Shown here: positions 22,474 to 31,259 of the stretch, piece after piece
Layout of the letters: every line of letters starts with the position of its first letter
Position numbering within the stretch: the stretch's first letter is position 1
NCBI RefSeq assembly: GCF_013697085.1
Contig: NZ_JACEFT010000018.1
Coordinates: 1-64,000, forward strand
Source: Billgrantia kenyensis
GTDB lineage: Bacteria; Pseudomonadota; Gammaproteobacteria; Pseudomonadales; Halomonadaceae
Direction: 5' to 3'
DNA length: 64,000 bases
Made by a program: the position numbers and the translations under genes
The notes under the pieces: model-generated
The model's database searches: none
What the model saw: only the letters and a program-made list of their open reading frames with translations
Told to the model about the DNA's origin: nothing

Positions 22474-22790
22474 TCGGGGCTGGTATGTCGAAGGGCTGTT
22501 ACAGCACGGAGGCAATGTCTCCGTGCTGACCGATGTCGCTGTGTTGCATGGTTGAGTCTACGGGCACCGGTAACCTGTCTCCCTTGCACTCCATCCAAAC
22601 CACTTTTCCTGACTCTGGGTAAGCGATTCGGCACATAATCGGGGCCGCTTTTCCTCTTGATTACGCTGACTTTTCCTTGGGGAAAAAAGCGGATACAAAC
22701 TCGCTTTGCATGCGAACCTTTGCCCGTCTACGGTGAGTAGGCTACCAGCCAATAGAATGGCGTTTCGCTTAGATCAAGGAGGAGGAAGCG
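22474..22790. other. Intergenic region upstream of ectD
   Basis: About 317 bases contain the hairpin at 22502-22528 and then the ectD leader, AT-richer than the surroundings. A small inverted repeat, TTTTCC-TTGG-GGAAAA at 22671-22686, could be an operator. No convincing -35/-10 pair was found; osmotic promoters are often poor matches. The ribosome binding site AAGGAGG lies just before the ectD start. Confidence 0.5.
22502..22528 (+). terminator. Hairpin after the PEBP-like gene
   Basis: CAGCACGGAG (22502-22511) pairs perfectly with CTCCGTGCTG (22519-22528) around a seven-base loop, 29 bases after the stop codon. There is no T tract, so termination is plausible but unproven. Confidence 0.5.
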
Positions 22791-23702
22791 ATGAAAAGGG
22801 ATGTTCAGGATCTCTTTCCTACGCGCCTGGAGCGCAAGCTAGGCATGTTCGAGCGCATCGATCCGGTGGTTTTCACCGAGCAGGCAGAGCGTGCCGAGGG
22901 GCCGCTGAGTGAGAAGCAGATTAGCGAATACGAGGAAAAAGGCTTTCTCTCGTTCGAGGGTTTTTTTGACCGAGAGGAGATGGATGCCTTTATCCAGGAG
23001 CTGCGTGACTACGAAGAGGATGAAGATCTCAAACTTTCCGAAGGTACCGTACTCGAGCCCGGGCGCGAGGAGATACGCTCGATCTTCGGTATCCATGAGA
23101 TTTCCGAGCGCTTCAGTCGCCTGACCCGTGACCCGCGGCTCCTGGCTATGGTCGAGCAGCTGCTGGGCAAGGGCATCTACATTCACCAGTCGCGGATCAA
23201 TTACAAGCCCGGCTTCAAGGGCAAGGGCTTCGACTGGCACTCCGATTTCGAGACCTGGCACAGCGAGGACGGCATGCCGCGCATGCGCTCTCTGAGCTGC
23301 TCCATCGTGCTGACCGACAACGGCGAGTTCAATGGCCCGCTGATGCTGATACCGGGCTCGCACAAGTATTTCGTGCCTTGCGTCGGCCGCACGCCAACGG
23401 ATAACTACAAGGAGTCGCTCAAGAGCCAGGACGTGGGCGTGCCCGACAACACCAGCCTGCGCGAGCTGATGCTCAAGGGCGAGATCGAAGCGCCGAAGGG
23501 GCCGGCCGGCACTTTGGTCATGTTCGAGTGCAACACCATGCACGGGTCCAATATCAACATGTCATGCTGGCCGCGCAGCAACTTGTTCTTCGTTTACAAC
23601 AGCGTCGAGAACGGCCTGTTGGAGCCTTTCTGCGGCAATCGTCCACGCCCCGAGTTCCTGGCCAATCGCACGGATTGGAGCCCCTTGGAGCCGGTCGGTT
23701 AA
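22791..23702 (+). CDS. ectD: Ectoine 5-hydroxylase EctD
   Basis: This 303-residue non-heme Fe(II), 2-oxoglutarate-dependent dioxygenase converts ectoine to 5-hydroxyectoine in the cytoplasm. The EctD signature is clear: DWHSDFETWHSEDGMPRMR (149-166) supplies iron ligands His150 and Asp152, and His251 in NTMHGSN is the third ligand. Conserved Arg and Ser residues of the 2-oxoglutarate site lie in CWPRSNLFFVYNSVENG. Length is typical. No ectABC genes are adjacent, as is known for Halomonas elongata, so the substrate pathway is encoded elsewhere. Expression is probably salt- or heat-induced by analogy. Confidence 0.97.
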   Translation: MKRDVQDLFPTRLERKLGMFERIDPVVFTEQAERAEGPLSEKQISEYEEKGFLSFEGFFDREEMDAFIQELRDYEEDEDLKLSEGTVLEPGREEIRSIFGIHEISERFSRLTRDPRLLAMVEQLLGKGIYIHQSRINYKPGFKGKGFDWHSDFETWHSEDGMPRMRSLSCSIVLTDNGEFNGPLMLIPGSHKYFVPCVGRTPTDNYKESLKSQDVGVPDNTSLRELMLKGEIEAPKGPAGTLVMFECNTMHGSNINMSCWPRSNLFFVYNSVENGLLEPFCGNRPRPEFLANRTDWSPLEPVG

Positions 23703-23740
23703 CCGCTGCACTTGCCTTGCTGGGGTCGGTCTGGAGCCCT

Positions 23741-23776
23741 CTCGTCTGACGCTGCGTCAACGTAGCGTGACGCGAG
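23741..23776. terminator. Imperfect hairpin between convergent ectD and panE
   Basis: CTCGTCTGACGCT (23741-23753) can pair with AGCGTGACGCGAG (23764-23776) with two mismatches around a ten-base loop. It sits in the 80-base gap between the two stops. No T tract is present. Confidence 0.35.
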
Positions 23777-23782
23777 CCAGTC

Positions 23783-24736
23783 TCAGCCCTGCTCGTGTGT
23801 AGCCGGCAACTCATTCCTCGCCGCCCGCTCCTGCGGCAGCAGGGCGGCATAAACCATGGCGTTGACTGGCGTAGGCACCCCGGCGGCCTTGCCCAGGCGC
23901 ACTACGGCGCCATTCTGGGACTCCAGCTCTGATGGCTCGCCGGCCATGATACTGCGCTGCATGGAGGAAGTGCTGTCGGCGGGCATGGCATCGATGAACT
24001 GCATCGCTCGCGAGACGGCATCAGCGGGAAAGGCGACTCCGTGGCTTTGTGCCACCTGGTCGATTTCCTCGAGCATGGCCTGGATGAGGGCGCGGGTTTC
24101 AGGCAGTTGGCGGGTCACCCCGATGGGCGCCCGGGTAATGCTGCCGATGCCGCTCATGGCGCAGATGAACATGAACTTGCTCCACTGGGCGACGTGAATG
24201 TCGTCGGGGATCTCTGCGTTGAGGCCATGCGCGGTGTCGAAGACGGCCTTGAGGTGTGCCGTTCGTTCGCTGCTGTGATTGTCACGTTCCCCAAAGCGCA
24301 CGAAAGGATCCACGCCGGCATGGCGTATATGTCCCGGCGCTTCACGCCAGGCCAGGATGCCGCACAGTCCCTCCAGTACCGAGGCCTCACCCAGGACGTC
24401 GACCAGGGTGGCAGCCGCCTCGACACCGTTCTCCAGGGGCAGCACCATGGTACCGGGACCAACCAGCGGGCGAATGGCCTCTGCCGCCTCGCGCACCTGC
24501 CACGCCTTGACGGCCACGATCACACAATCCATTTCGCCCAGTGTGGCGGGATCGTCCGTAGCCTTTACCGGATTCAGGACAACATCGCCCTTGATGCTGC
24601 TTACGCGAAGTCCCTGCTGCTGCATGGCGGCCAGGTGCTGGCCGCGGGCAATGAAGGTCACGTCTTCACCGGCTTCGGCCAGGCGAGCGCCGAAATAGCC
24701 ACCGACACCGCCGCTACCCATGATGGCGAACTTCAT
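23783..24736 (-). CDS. panE: 2-dehydropantoate 2-reductase
   Basis: This 317-residue NADPH-dependent enzyme is of the ketopantoate reductase family, which makes pantoate for coenzyme A. The N-terminal Rossmann loop is MKFAIMGSGGVGGYFGARL, followed by DCVIVAVKAWQ and PLENGVEAAATLVDVLG. The helical C-terminal domain contains KFMFICAMSGIGSITRAPIG, where the catalytic lysine is expected, and SSMQRSIMAGEPSELESQNGAVVRLG. Several paralogues exist in many proteobacteria, so a different 2-oxoacid substrate is possible. The start at 24736 has GAAGGAGG upstream. It diverges from the AMP-phosphorylase-like gene. Confidence 0.88.
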   Translation of the reverse strand: MKFAIMGSGGVGGYFGARLAEAGEDVTFIARGQHLAAMQQQGLRVSSIKGDVVLNPVKATDDPATLGEMDCVIVAVKAWQVREAAEAIRPLVGPGTMVLPLENGVEAAATLVDVLGEASVLEGLCGILAWREAPGHIRHAGVDPFVRFGERDNHSSERTAHLKAVFDTAHGLNAEIPDDIHVAQWSKFMFICAMSGIGSITRAPIGVTRQLPETRALIQAMLEEIDQVAQSHGVAFPADAVSRAMQFIDAMPADSTSSMQRSIMAGEPSELESQNGAVVRLGKAAGVPTPVNAMVYAALLPQERAARNELPATHEQG

Positions 24737-24936
24737 GCTGCCTCCTTCTTTTGTCTTTCGTTCCTCGGAGCATAGCGGCATGTTGACGTTTCGTGTGCCA
24801 TGCCTTCGCCATACAACACGATCCTGTCGTTTGCCGAGGGGCTTGTCCTGAGTCATGAGCGTTGGCCATGGTGCTGCACAGCCAGCATGAAATGAGGCAG
24901 ACTGGCACGACTTATCAGCCGAAGATAGTGCGCCGC

Positions 24937-26529
24937 ATGAACGAGACCCCCTCCTGCTCCACTACCAGCAACGAGACCAATGAGGAGACAGGCCTGCCGC
25001 TTGCGCTATGTCGCGTGGCGATAGATACCTATCGCGAGAATGTCGCCTACCTCCATCGCGAGTGCGACCTGTACCGGGCCGAAGGCTTCCAGGCGCTGTC
25101 CAAGGTGGAGGTCCGGGCGAACGGGCAGCGCATCCTTGCGACCCTTAACGTGGTGGACGATACCGCCATCGTCGGACATACCCAGCTAGGCCTTTCCGAA
25201 GATGCCTTCGTCCTGCTCGGGGTGGAGGAGGGGCACCCGGTCAGCGTATCCCAGGCGGAACCGCCGGTGTCGATTCCGGCCCTGCGCCGCAAGATCGCCG
25301 GTGAGCGCCTGACCCGCAAGGACCTGCGCGAGATCGTGCACGACATAGCCGAGTTGCGTTATTCCAAGATCGAACTCACGGCCTTCGTGGTGGCCTGCGA
25401 GTTGGGTGAGCTGGATCGCGAAGAGATCTTTTTCCTCAGTGACGCCATGGCCCGGGTGGGGCGACGGCTCGACTGGCACGAGCATCCGGTGGTTGACAAG
25501 CACTGTATCGGCGGCATACCCGGCAACCGAACTTCGATGCTCGTGGTCCCCATCGTGGCGGCTCACGGTCTGCTCTGCCCCAAGACCTCATCGCGGGCGA
25601 TCACCTCTCCCTCGGGTACCGCCGATACCATGGAGGTGTTGGCCAAGGTTGAACTACCCTTCGATGAGCTGGGTAAGTTGGTGCGTACTCACCGTGGCTG
25701 CATGGCCTGGGGCGGGACCAGCGAGCTTTCGCCGGCCGATGACGTGCTTATCGCCGTGGAGCGACCGCTCTCCATCGACTCGCCTGGCCAGATGGTGGCC
25801 TCCATTCTGTCCAAGAAGGTGGCGGCCGGCTCAACGCACCTGCTGCTGGACATCCCTGTCGGGCCCCACGCCAAGGTGCGCAGCATGCCCGAGGCACGCC
25901 GGCTGCGTAAGCTGTTCGAATTCGTGGCCAGTCGCATGGGGCTGGTGCTGGACGTGGTAATCACTGACGGCAGCCAGCCGATCGGGCGCGGCATCGGTCC
26001 GGTGCTGGAGGCCCGGGACGTGATGCAAGTACTCACCAACCACCCTGATGCGCCGATGGACCTGCGCCTGAAGTCACTGCGCCTGGCGGGACGAATGCTT
26101 GAGTTCGACCCGGATATCCGAGGCGGCGACGGTTTCGGCATCGCCCGCGACATTCTCGATTCCGGGCGTGCACTGGAGAAGATGCAGGCGATCATTCGCG
26201 CCCAGGGGGAGAAGCCGTTCGACCTGGAAAAACCCGAGTTGGCGCCGCATCAGTTCGAAGTGCTTGCCCCCGAGGCCGGCGTGGTCAACGCCATCGACAA
26301 CCTGAGGCTGGCACGGATCGCGCGGCTGGCCGGTGCGCCCAAGGCCAGAGGGGCCGGGGTCGACCTGTTAGCCAGGATCGGTGATCGGGTCGAGCAGGGG
26401 CAGCCGCTATACCGAGTCCATGCTGCCTATCGCAGCGAGCGCAGTTTTGCCCACCAGTGCAGCGAGCGTGACAGCGGCTACGGTATTGGCCAGGCAGATG
26501 AAATCAACCGCATGAACGTGGAGTTCTGA
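24937..26529 (+). CDS. Thymidine phosphorylase/AMP phosphorylase family protein
   Basis: The product is about 530 residues, longer than DeoA (440) and close to archaeal AMP phosphorylases. It has the extra N-terminal domain of that subfamily (about 20-130). The catalytic core includes [14 protein letters not shown] (phosphate loop region) and [18 protein letters not shown], the subfamily signature, then [19 protein letters not shown]. Archaeal relatives convert AMP and phosphate to adenine and ribose 1,5-bisphosphate; the bacterial role is less clear. The next gene, a PRPP-synthetase homologue, overlaps the stop by one base (TGATG), which suggests a joint nucleotide-salvage step. The start at 24937 was chosen by family fit; its ribosome binding site is weak. 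Confidence 0.85.
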   Translation: MNETPSCSTTSNETNEETGLPLALCRVAIDTYRENVAYLHRECDLYRAEGFQALSKVEVRANGQRILATLNVVDDTAIVGHTQLGLSEDAFVLLGVEEGHPVSVSQAEPPVSIPALRRKIAGERLTRKDLREIVHDIAELRYSKIELTAFVVACELGELDREEIFFLSDAMARVGRRLDWHEHPVVDKHCIGGIPGNRTSMLVVPIVAAHGLLCPKTSSRAITSPSGTADTMEVLAKVELPFDELGKLVRTHRGCMAWGGTSELSPADDVLIAVERPLSIDSPGQMVASILSKKVAAGSTHLLLDIPVGPHAKVRSMPEARRLRKLFEFVASRMGLVLDVVITDGSQPIGRGIGPVLEARDVMQVLTNHPDAPMDLRLKSLRLAGRMLEFDPDIRGGDGFGIARDILDSGRALEKMQAIIRAQGEKPFDLEKPELAPHQFEVLAPEAGVVNAIDNLRLARIARLAGAPKARGAGVDLLARIGDRVEQGQPLYRVHAAYRSERSFAHQCSERDSGYGIGQADEINRMNVEF

Positions 26530-27422
26530 TGCACGCAGCCTTGCTCTATTTCAATGCGGAGGCCCCTCCCGCCCAGCGCCTGGCCTCGACGGCCGACATC
26601 GATGCTTACCCGATGGAGTGTCACCGTTTCCCCGATGACGAACTCTGTCTTCGACTTCCGATGGGGAAGCTGCCCGATACCCTGGTGGTCTACCGTAGCC
26701 TGGACCGACCCAACGACAAGTTGGTCGAGCTGATGCTGCTGGCCCGTCATGCGCGTGAACAGGGGGTCAAGCGGCTGGTGCTGGTAGCGCCCTACCTGGC
26801 CTACATGCGCCAGGATATTGCCTTCAACCCGGGTGAGCTGGTCAGCCAGCGCCTGGTGGGGGGCTTTCTTGCCGAACTCTTCGATGCGTTGCTTACCGTC
26901 GATCCTCATTTGCATCGTATCGAGCGACTTGACCAGGCAGTACCGCTGCGCCATGCCGTCGCGTTGTCAGGCGCCCCCCAGCTTGGCGAAATGCTTGCCA
27001 ACCAGCAGGGGGATGCGCTGTTGCTGGGACCTGATGCTGAATCGGCGCAGTGGGTGGAAAGTGCCGCAAAGGTGGCGGGGATGGAGTTCGGCGTGTGCAC
27101 CAAGGTGCGGCATGGCGACCGTGACGTGGAGATCGCGTTGCCGGAGCTGCCCATCGCCGGGCGCCGGGTCGTTCTGCTGGATGACGTTGCCAGTTCTGGA
27201 AGAACCCTGGCCCGCGCTGCCGAGCAACTGCTCGCAGCCGGGGCTGCCGGGGTAGATGTCGCGGTCACTCATGCGCTGTTTGCCGGCGACGCGCTTGAGG
27301 TGATTCGCCGAGCTGGAGTGGGTAAGGTCTGGAGTACCGACACCATTGCCCATGAAAGCAATGCGGTACACCTGGCTCCGATACTGGCTCGGGCACTTGC
27401 GAAGGTACTTGCCGACGGCTGA
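26529..27422 (+). CDS. Ribose-phosphate pyrophosphokinase-like protein (Prs paralogue)
   Basis: This 297-residue protein has two phosphoribosyltransferase-type domains. The N-terminal half has HRFPDDELCLRLP (Prs loop) and VLVAPYLAYMRQDIAFNPGE, matching the flexible active-site loop of PRPP synthetase. The C-terminal half has the PRPP loop VVLLDDVASSGRTLARA. It is shorter than housekeeping Prs (about 315) and lacks some of its conserved stretches, so it is a divergent paralogue. It is translationally coupled to the phosphorylase gene. Together they might interconvert ribose 1,5-bisphosphate, PRPP and AMP (inference). Confidence 0.85.
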   Translation: MHAALLYFNAEAPPAQRLASTADIDAYPMECHRFPDDELCLRLPMGKLPDTLVVYRSLDRPNDKLVELMLLARHAREQGVKRLVLVAPYLAYMRQDIAFNPGELVSQRLVGGFLAELFDALLTVDPHLHRIERLDQAVPLRHAVALSGAPQLGEMLANQQGDALLLGPDAESAQWVESAAKVAGMEFGVCTKVRHGDRDVEIALPELPIAGRRVVLLDDVASSGRTLARAAEQLLAAGAAGVDVAVTHALFAGDALEVIRRAGVGKVWSTDTIAHESNAVHLAPILARALAKVLADG

Positions 27423-27575
27423 CCGGGAGGAGTGGCGGCGCTGGCGCCGCCAATGGCAATATCCCATGATTCGATGCTGGCGCCGGGCTGAGTATCGCCG
27501 GTCGATCTTTAACCGATGCTGGTTGTGACCGACCGAGGGGGCTCGCTGGGGTGTGCGAGGGGAAGCTCGGAGTCG

Positions 27576-27950
27576 CTACAGTACCTTGACCCTCTTGCCG
27601 GTGCCAGGCAAGTCGGTGTGGAAACCGATATCGAATCCCTGGTTGGCCAGCTGCGGTCGCCAGTACTCTTCGGTAGCCATGTCCTCGGCTGCCTTGGAGC
27701 TCGGGGCCTGGAACAGGCCACCACCCAGATGCATGTCGTGCCCCCGGGGGTCAACGGCGTAAACGTCGACAAGAAAGTGTTCCATGACGCCCTCACTGAT
27801 TGAATTGACGGCGTCAGTATAATTCGGAGATGGCCCGTCGAAGAGCATTACTCGATTCCCGTCTGGTACCGGGTATGTGCCTACGGCATAAGTCTGCTGC
27901 TGCGAGACGTCCCTTTCAGTGAAACTGGCGTAATGCGCTGAGCCAGCCAA
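27576..27950 (-). CDS. Hypothetical protein (about 124 aa)
   Basis: I do not recognise this protein. The frame reads as a plausible soluble protein in its latter two-thirds: RVMLFDGPSPNYTDAVNSIS, then VDVYAVDPRGHDMHLGGGLFQAP and a basic C-terminus KRVKVL. The first codon listed is TTG and the ribosome binding site is poor; Met35 (in VMLFDG) is an alternative start. Base composition is lower in GC than the flanking genes, which could mark transferred DNA. It diverges from a gene for an exported protein. Confidence is limited mainly by the start and the lack of a family. Confidence 0.5.
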   Translation of the reverse strand: MAGSAHYASFTERDVSQQQTYAVGTYPVPDGNRVMLFDGPSPNYTDAVNSISEGVMEHFLVDVYAVDPRGHDMHLGGGLFQAPSSKAAEDMATEEYWRPQLANQGFDIGFHTDLPGTGKRVKVL

Positions 27951-27992
27951 GCGGGAAAGCCGCCCTGCGGCTATGCTGACGAAGTCTCCCTT

Positions 27993-28931
27993 GTGACGCG
28001 AGCCCTGATGCGCCGCTGTTGCACATCCCCGTCAACCGGGCCAACCCGAAGTTGTCGAGGCACTCACACCCTGCAGGCGCTGCTGCTTGGCCTGCTGCTG
28101 GCTTGTTCGCCGCTCTCCTCGGCGCTGGCCCAGGACACCTTGCGGGACCAGTGGGGGGCGATCGTGGCCCTCTCGCCCTTTGCACAGCCTGTTCATGTCT
28201 CCTCGGAGGAGCGACGCTATTCGGTCAGCGGCAGCGTCCATGCACGGGTCGCTCACCCTTTCGATAGGCTGGCCACGGCGCTTGATACCGCTGCGGCCTG
28301 GTGCGAGATCCTTTTCCTGCACCCCAACGTCAAGGCCTGCCTGCCGGATGACTCGGCGGCGGCTGGGGCCTTGCAGCTGTACGTGGGGCGTCTCGAGGAG
28401 TCGATCGCCGAGGCTGAGCGCCTGGACCTTCTGCTGCGGACGACCGCCCTGAGTGACAACTACATGGCGATCCGGCTCGAGGGAGCGAGAGGGCCCTACG
28501 CCATGCGGGACTTCCTGCTCCACCTGCAGGCGATCCCCGACGATGCCGTGCACAGCTTGATCAGCCTGCGCTACTCCCTGGCATTTGGCACCACGGCGCG
28601 ACTCGCCTTGAGGGCATACTTTGCCTTTGGTGGACGTAACCGCGTGGGTTTCACCGTCGAGTCCCAGGGGCCGGATGGCCAGCCACAATATGTCGGGGGG
28701 CTGCCCGGGATGATCGAGCGCAACGTGATGCACTTCTACCTGGGGCTGTCGGTGCACCTTGATACGCTGAAAGTACCCGAGCCCGAGCGGTTTGCCGAAC
28801 GCCTGGCAGCCTATTTCGCGGCTATCGACCGCTACCCTCGACAGCTTCGTGAGCAGGATGAGGCGAGCTACCTGGCCCAGAAGCGACAAGAGCATGTCGA
28901 CCAGCAGGCCTACGAGGTCAGTCGTCCATAG
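27993..28931 (+). CDS. Hypothetical exported protein (312 aa)
   Basis: A basic N-terminus, hydrophobic core LQALLLGLLLACSPLSSALA and cleavage-like AxA-Q (around residue 47) indicate a signal peptide; the in-core cysteine could instead be a lipobox. The mature part is a helical and strand mixture with GPYAMRDFLLHLQAIPDDAVHSLISLRYSLAFGTTARLAL near the middle. No enzyme motif is evident. I chose the GTG at 27993; ATG 28008 is an alternative with a shorter signal peptide. It converges with the M48 protease gene. Function unknown. Confidence 0.7.
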   Translation: MTRALMRRCCTSPSTGPTRSCRGTHTLQALLLGLLLACSPLSSALAQDTLRDQWGAIVALSPFAQPVHVSSEERRYSVSGSVHARVAHPFDRLATALDTAAAWCEILFLHPNVKACLPDDSAAAGALQLYVGRLEESIAEAERLDLLLRTTALSDNYMAIRLEGARGPYAMRDFLLHLQAIPDDAVHSLISLRYSLAFGTTARLALRAYFAFGGRNRVGFTVESQGPDGQPQYVGGLPGMIERNVMHFYLGLSVHLDTLKVPEPERFAERLAAYFAAIDRYPRQLREQDEASYLAQKRQEHVDQQAYEVSRP

Positions 28932-28970
28932 GCTGGTGGAGCATAGGGGCAGCGCTTGCCCGCACGCAGC

Positions 28971-29930
28971 TCAGCGGCGTCGTACGATCCAGTAGCGCCT
29001 TCCCAGCGGCCCGGGACGCTCGAGTATCACGGGTCTCGCGGCGTCGTCGCGGTGGGTGGGGGAGACGCTGACATGAGAGCCTTTAACGAGTGCCAGCAGG
29101 CGACGGATGCGCTCCCGGGTGGGCGGATGGGTGCGCAGCCAGTCGAGCCAGGCCGGCGGTCGGCGTCCAAACATCGTCATCAACCAGGCGCCATGATGAC
29201 GCTCCAGGACGGTCAGGGCCGAGGCGAGCGCATAGGGGTCACCGGTCAGTGCGACGGCTTCCAGGTCGGCACTGTATTCCCGACGACGCGACAGCGCCAG
29301 CTGCAGCAGGCTGCTGAGCGTGGGGGCACAGGCGGCTGCCAGCAGCGCCAGCCACGGCAGCGGCTCGCCTTCGGCGACCAGGCTTGGCAGCATCACCAGA
29401 AGGGAGATCTGCAGCAGCAAGGCTAGCCACAGGGTCAGTCGGGTCATGGCGGCCGCCATGGACATGACGCGGGTATCGCCATGACGGAGATGGCTGACTT
29501 CATGCGCCAGGACCCCGACAAGCTGAGCCAGGTCCAGTGTCCGCACCAGCCCTTCGGTCAAGGCGATCCCTCCTTCACGGGGGCCGCCCACGGTAAAGGC
29601 ATTGAGTTCAGGGGAAGGGGTGTAGTACAGCTGCGGTGGCTGCTCGAGGCCGGCGCGCTGATAGAGCACATCGAGTGCCTGGTACAGGGTGGGAGCCTGA
29701 TGTCGCCGCAGCAGTCCCGCGCCGGAGCTGGCCAGGACCAGGCGTGCGGGAACCCAACCGGTGATCTGAACGACAATTGCCACCACGATCAGGCTCACCA
29801 ATACTCCGGGGATTCCCGTGAGCAGGTAGCCAGGTAGGGCCAGGACCAGCGCCAGGCTGGCCACGATCAACAGGGTCTGGAGGGTGTTCTTCAGGCGAGC
29901 CAGCCCGATCGACCGAGTGAGATGCGACAT
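28971..29930 (-). CDS. M48 family metalloprotease (HtpX-like)
   Basis: This 319-residue integral membrane zinc protease has two N-terminal helices (about 18-60), then a cytoplasmic catalytic domain with the zinc-binding motif HEVSH in VGVLAHEVSHLRHGDT, preceded by ELNAFTVGGPREGGIALTEG. The third zinc ligand glutamate lies in SRRREYSADLEAVALTGDP. Two further helices follow the HExxH motif. HtpX-type proteases degrade misfolded membrane proteins. GGAG at normal spacing supports ATG 29930. It differs in detail from E. coli HtpX, so a paralogue is likely. Confidence 0.88.
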   Translation of the reverse strand: MSHLTRSIGLARLKNTLQTLLIVASLALVLALPGYLLTGIPGVLVSLIVVAIVVQITGWVPARLVLASSGAGLLRRHQAPTLYQALDVLYQRAGLEQPPQLYYTPSPELNAFTVGGPREGGIALTEGLVRTLDLAQLVGVLAHEVSHLRHGDTRVMSMAAAMTRLTLWLALLLQISLLVMLPSLVAEGEPLPWLALLAAACAPTLSSLLQLALSRRREYSADLEAVALTGDPYALASALTVLERHHGAWLMTMFGRRPPAWLDWLRTHPPTRERIRRLLALVKGSHVSVSPTHRDDAARPVILERPGPLGRRYWIVRRR

Positions 29931-30071
29931 GCGGCTCCTGGTCTTGTTAATGTCACCAACCTTCCGACAACGATTGTACTCTCGTGCGCGGCTGCTGGCC
30001 TGGGGGCTAGCCAGCGGCCGCGCAAACGCGTAAAACAGCGCAGCAAACTCTAGCATGCTCCGGAGTACGAG

Positions 30072-30623
30072 ATGGCGTATTCGAGATTGGCAACTGTCAT
30101 GATCCTGCTGCTGCTGTTGGGCGGCTGCACCTCACGCTCGGCACCGCAGGCTGAACCGACCCCGCCCGCAGAGGATCCGGGCCCTTCCGAGCAGGCGTTG
30201 TCGCCAGAGCCAAGTCCTGCTGTGGTTGGCACCTCGCGTGAAGATCGATTCTGGGTTCCGCCTCACTTCGGCTCGGAAATGGATGAAGCTCACTATTACA
30301 TCAGCCGTCTGGCCGACAGGCGCTTCGTCGATGTCTACGGCGGCGAGGATCACCCGCGGGTGTGGTACATCGCAGCGGAAAGTTTGGGCCAGATCGGGGA
30401 GCCGGCCATACCGCTACTGTTTGCGCTGATCGAGACCGATGACTCCTACGAACTGATGCTGCTGCTCTATGCCCTGCAGCTGGCCACCCAGGACCCCCAA
30501 CTGATGGCACAGACCGAGGGTGACTATGTTCGCCTGACGGAAACGCTGAACGAGGGCGCCAACGCCGAGAATCGCGCCATTGCACAGGAGTGGTGGGAAC
30601 GCCACGGTTGGCGCTGGCAATAA
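30072..30623 (+). CDS. Putative lipoprotein with HEAT-like repeat
   Basis: This 183-residue protein has the signal sequence LATVMILLLLLGGC with a lipobox Cys (residue 19), a Pro/Glu-rich linker (about 20-55) and a helical domain. The segment HPRVWYIAAESLGQIGEPAIPLLFALIET reads like a HEAT-type helix pair, so it may bind protein. It is probably anchored in the outer or inner membrane. Function is unknown. It diverges from the M48 protease gene with about 140 bases between starts. Confidence 0.78.
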   Translation: MAYSRLATVMILLLLLGGCTSRSAPQAEPTPPAEDPGPSEQALSPEPSPAVVGTSREDRFWVPPHFGSEMDEAHYYISRLADRRFVDVYGGEDHPRVWYIAAESLGQIGEPAIPLLFALIETDDSYELMLLLYALQLATQDPQLMAQTEGDYVRLTETLNEGANAENRAIAQEWWERHGWRWQ

Positions 30624-30713
30624 TGAACCTGAGGCCATCGCGGGCAGCACCCAGCGGGATTTGCTATGGTCACGACGAGGCTCGCAAGGACATCGACACA
30701 GGAGGCTGCCGCC

Positions 30714-31151
30714 ATGGATCGCTTCATGCAAGCGGCGATCGAAGAGGCCCGTCAGGGGCTGGCCGAGGGAGGGATACCCATCGGTTCGGTATTGGTACAT
30801 CGCGAACAGATTCTCGGTCGGGGCCACAATCGCCGAGTCCAGGCCGGCAGCAGCGTGCTCCACGGGGAGATGGATGCGCTCGAGAGCGCGGGGCGCCAGC
30901 CGGCGGCTGTCTATCGCAACTCCACTCTCTACACCACCCTGTCGCCCTGCGCCATGTGCAGCGGGGCGATTCTGCTCTATGGCATTCCCCGCGTCGTCAT
31001 CGGCGAGAACCGAACATTCCTCGGCGAGGAGGAACTGTTGCGCGCCCGTGGCGTCGAGGTCGAGGTCATGCAGCTCGAAGAGTGCATCGATATGATGAAA
31101 CGCTTCATCGAAGCCTCGCCCGAGCTGTGGAACGAGGATATCGGCGAGTAG
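30714..31151 (+). CDS. Cytosine deaminase, yeast FCY1-type
   Basis: This 145-residue zinc deaminase aligns closely with the fungal cytosine deaminase family. The zinc ligand and proton shuttle are in VLHGEMDALE, and the two cysteine ligands are in TLSPCAMCSGAILLYGIPRVVIGENRTF. The C-terminus FIEASPELWNEDIGE repeats the fungal ending almost exactly. It would convert cytosine to uracil in pyrimidine salvage and can act on 5-fluorocytosine. It is distinct from the amidohydrolase CodA of E. coli. AGGAGG precedes the ATG at 30714. A Pho box for the next gene begins nine bases after its stop. Confidence 0.9.
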   Translation: MDRFMQAAIEEARQGLAEGGIPIGSVLVHREQILGRGHNRRVQAGSSVLHGEMDALESAGRQPAAVYRNSTLYTTLSPCAMCSGAILLYGIPRVVIGENRTFLGEEELLRARGVEVEVMQLEECIDMMKRFIEASPELWNEDIGE

Positions 31152-31159
31152 TGGCCGTG

Positions 31160-31177
31160 CTGTCATGAAACTGTCAT
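31160..31177 (+). promoter_or_regulatory. Pho box (PhoB binding site)
   Basis: CTGTCATGAAACTGTCAT consists of two CTGTCAT direct repeats separated by four bases, essentially the consensus PhoB half-site pair. It lies about 80 bases before the start of the Na/Pi cotransporter gene. A degenerate second copy, TTGTCATGCAACCGACAC, begins at 31212. This predicts induction of nptA and phoU-like genes under phosphate limitation. Confidence 0.85.
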
Positions 31178-31259
31178 ATCCGACGTTTACCGTTCGCCCG
31201 CAGCAGTCAGGTTGTCATGCAACCGACACATTTCCATGCAGAGAGCAAGTGGCCACTTG

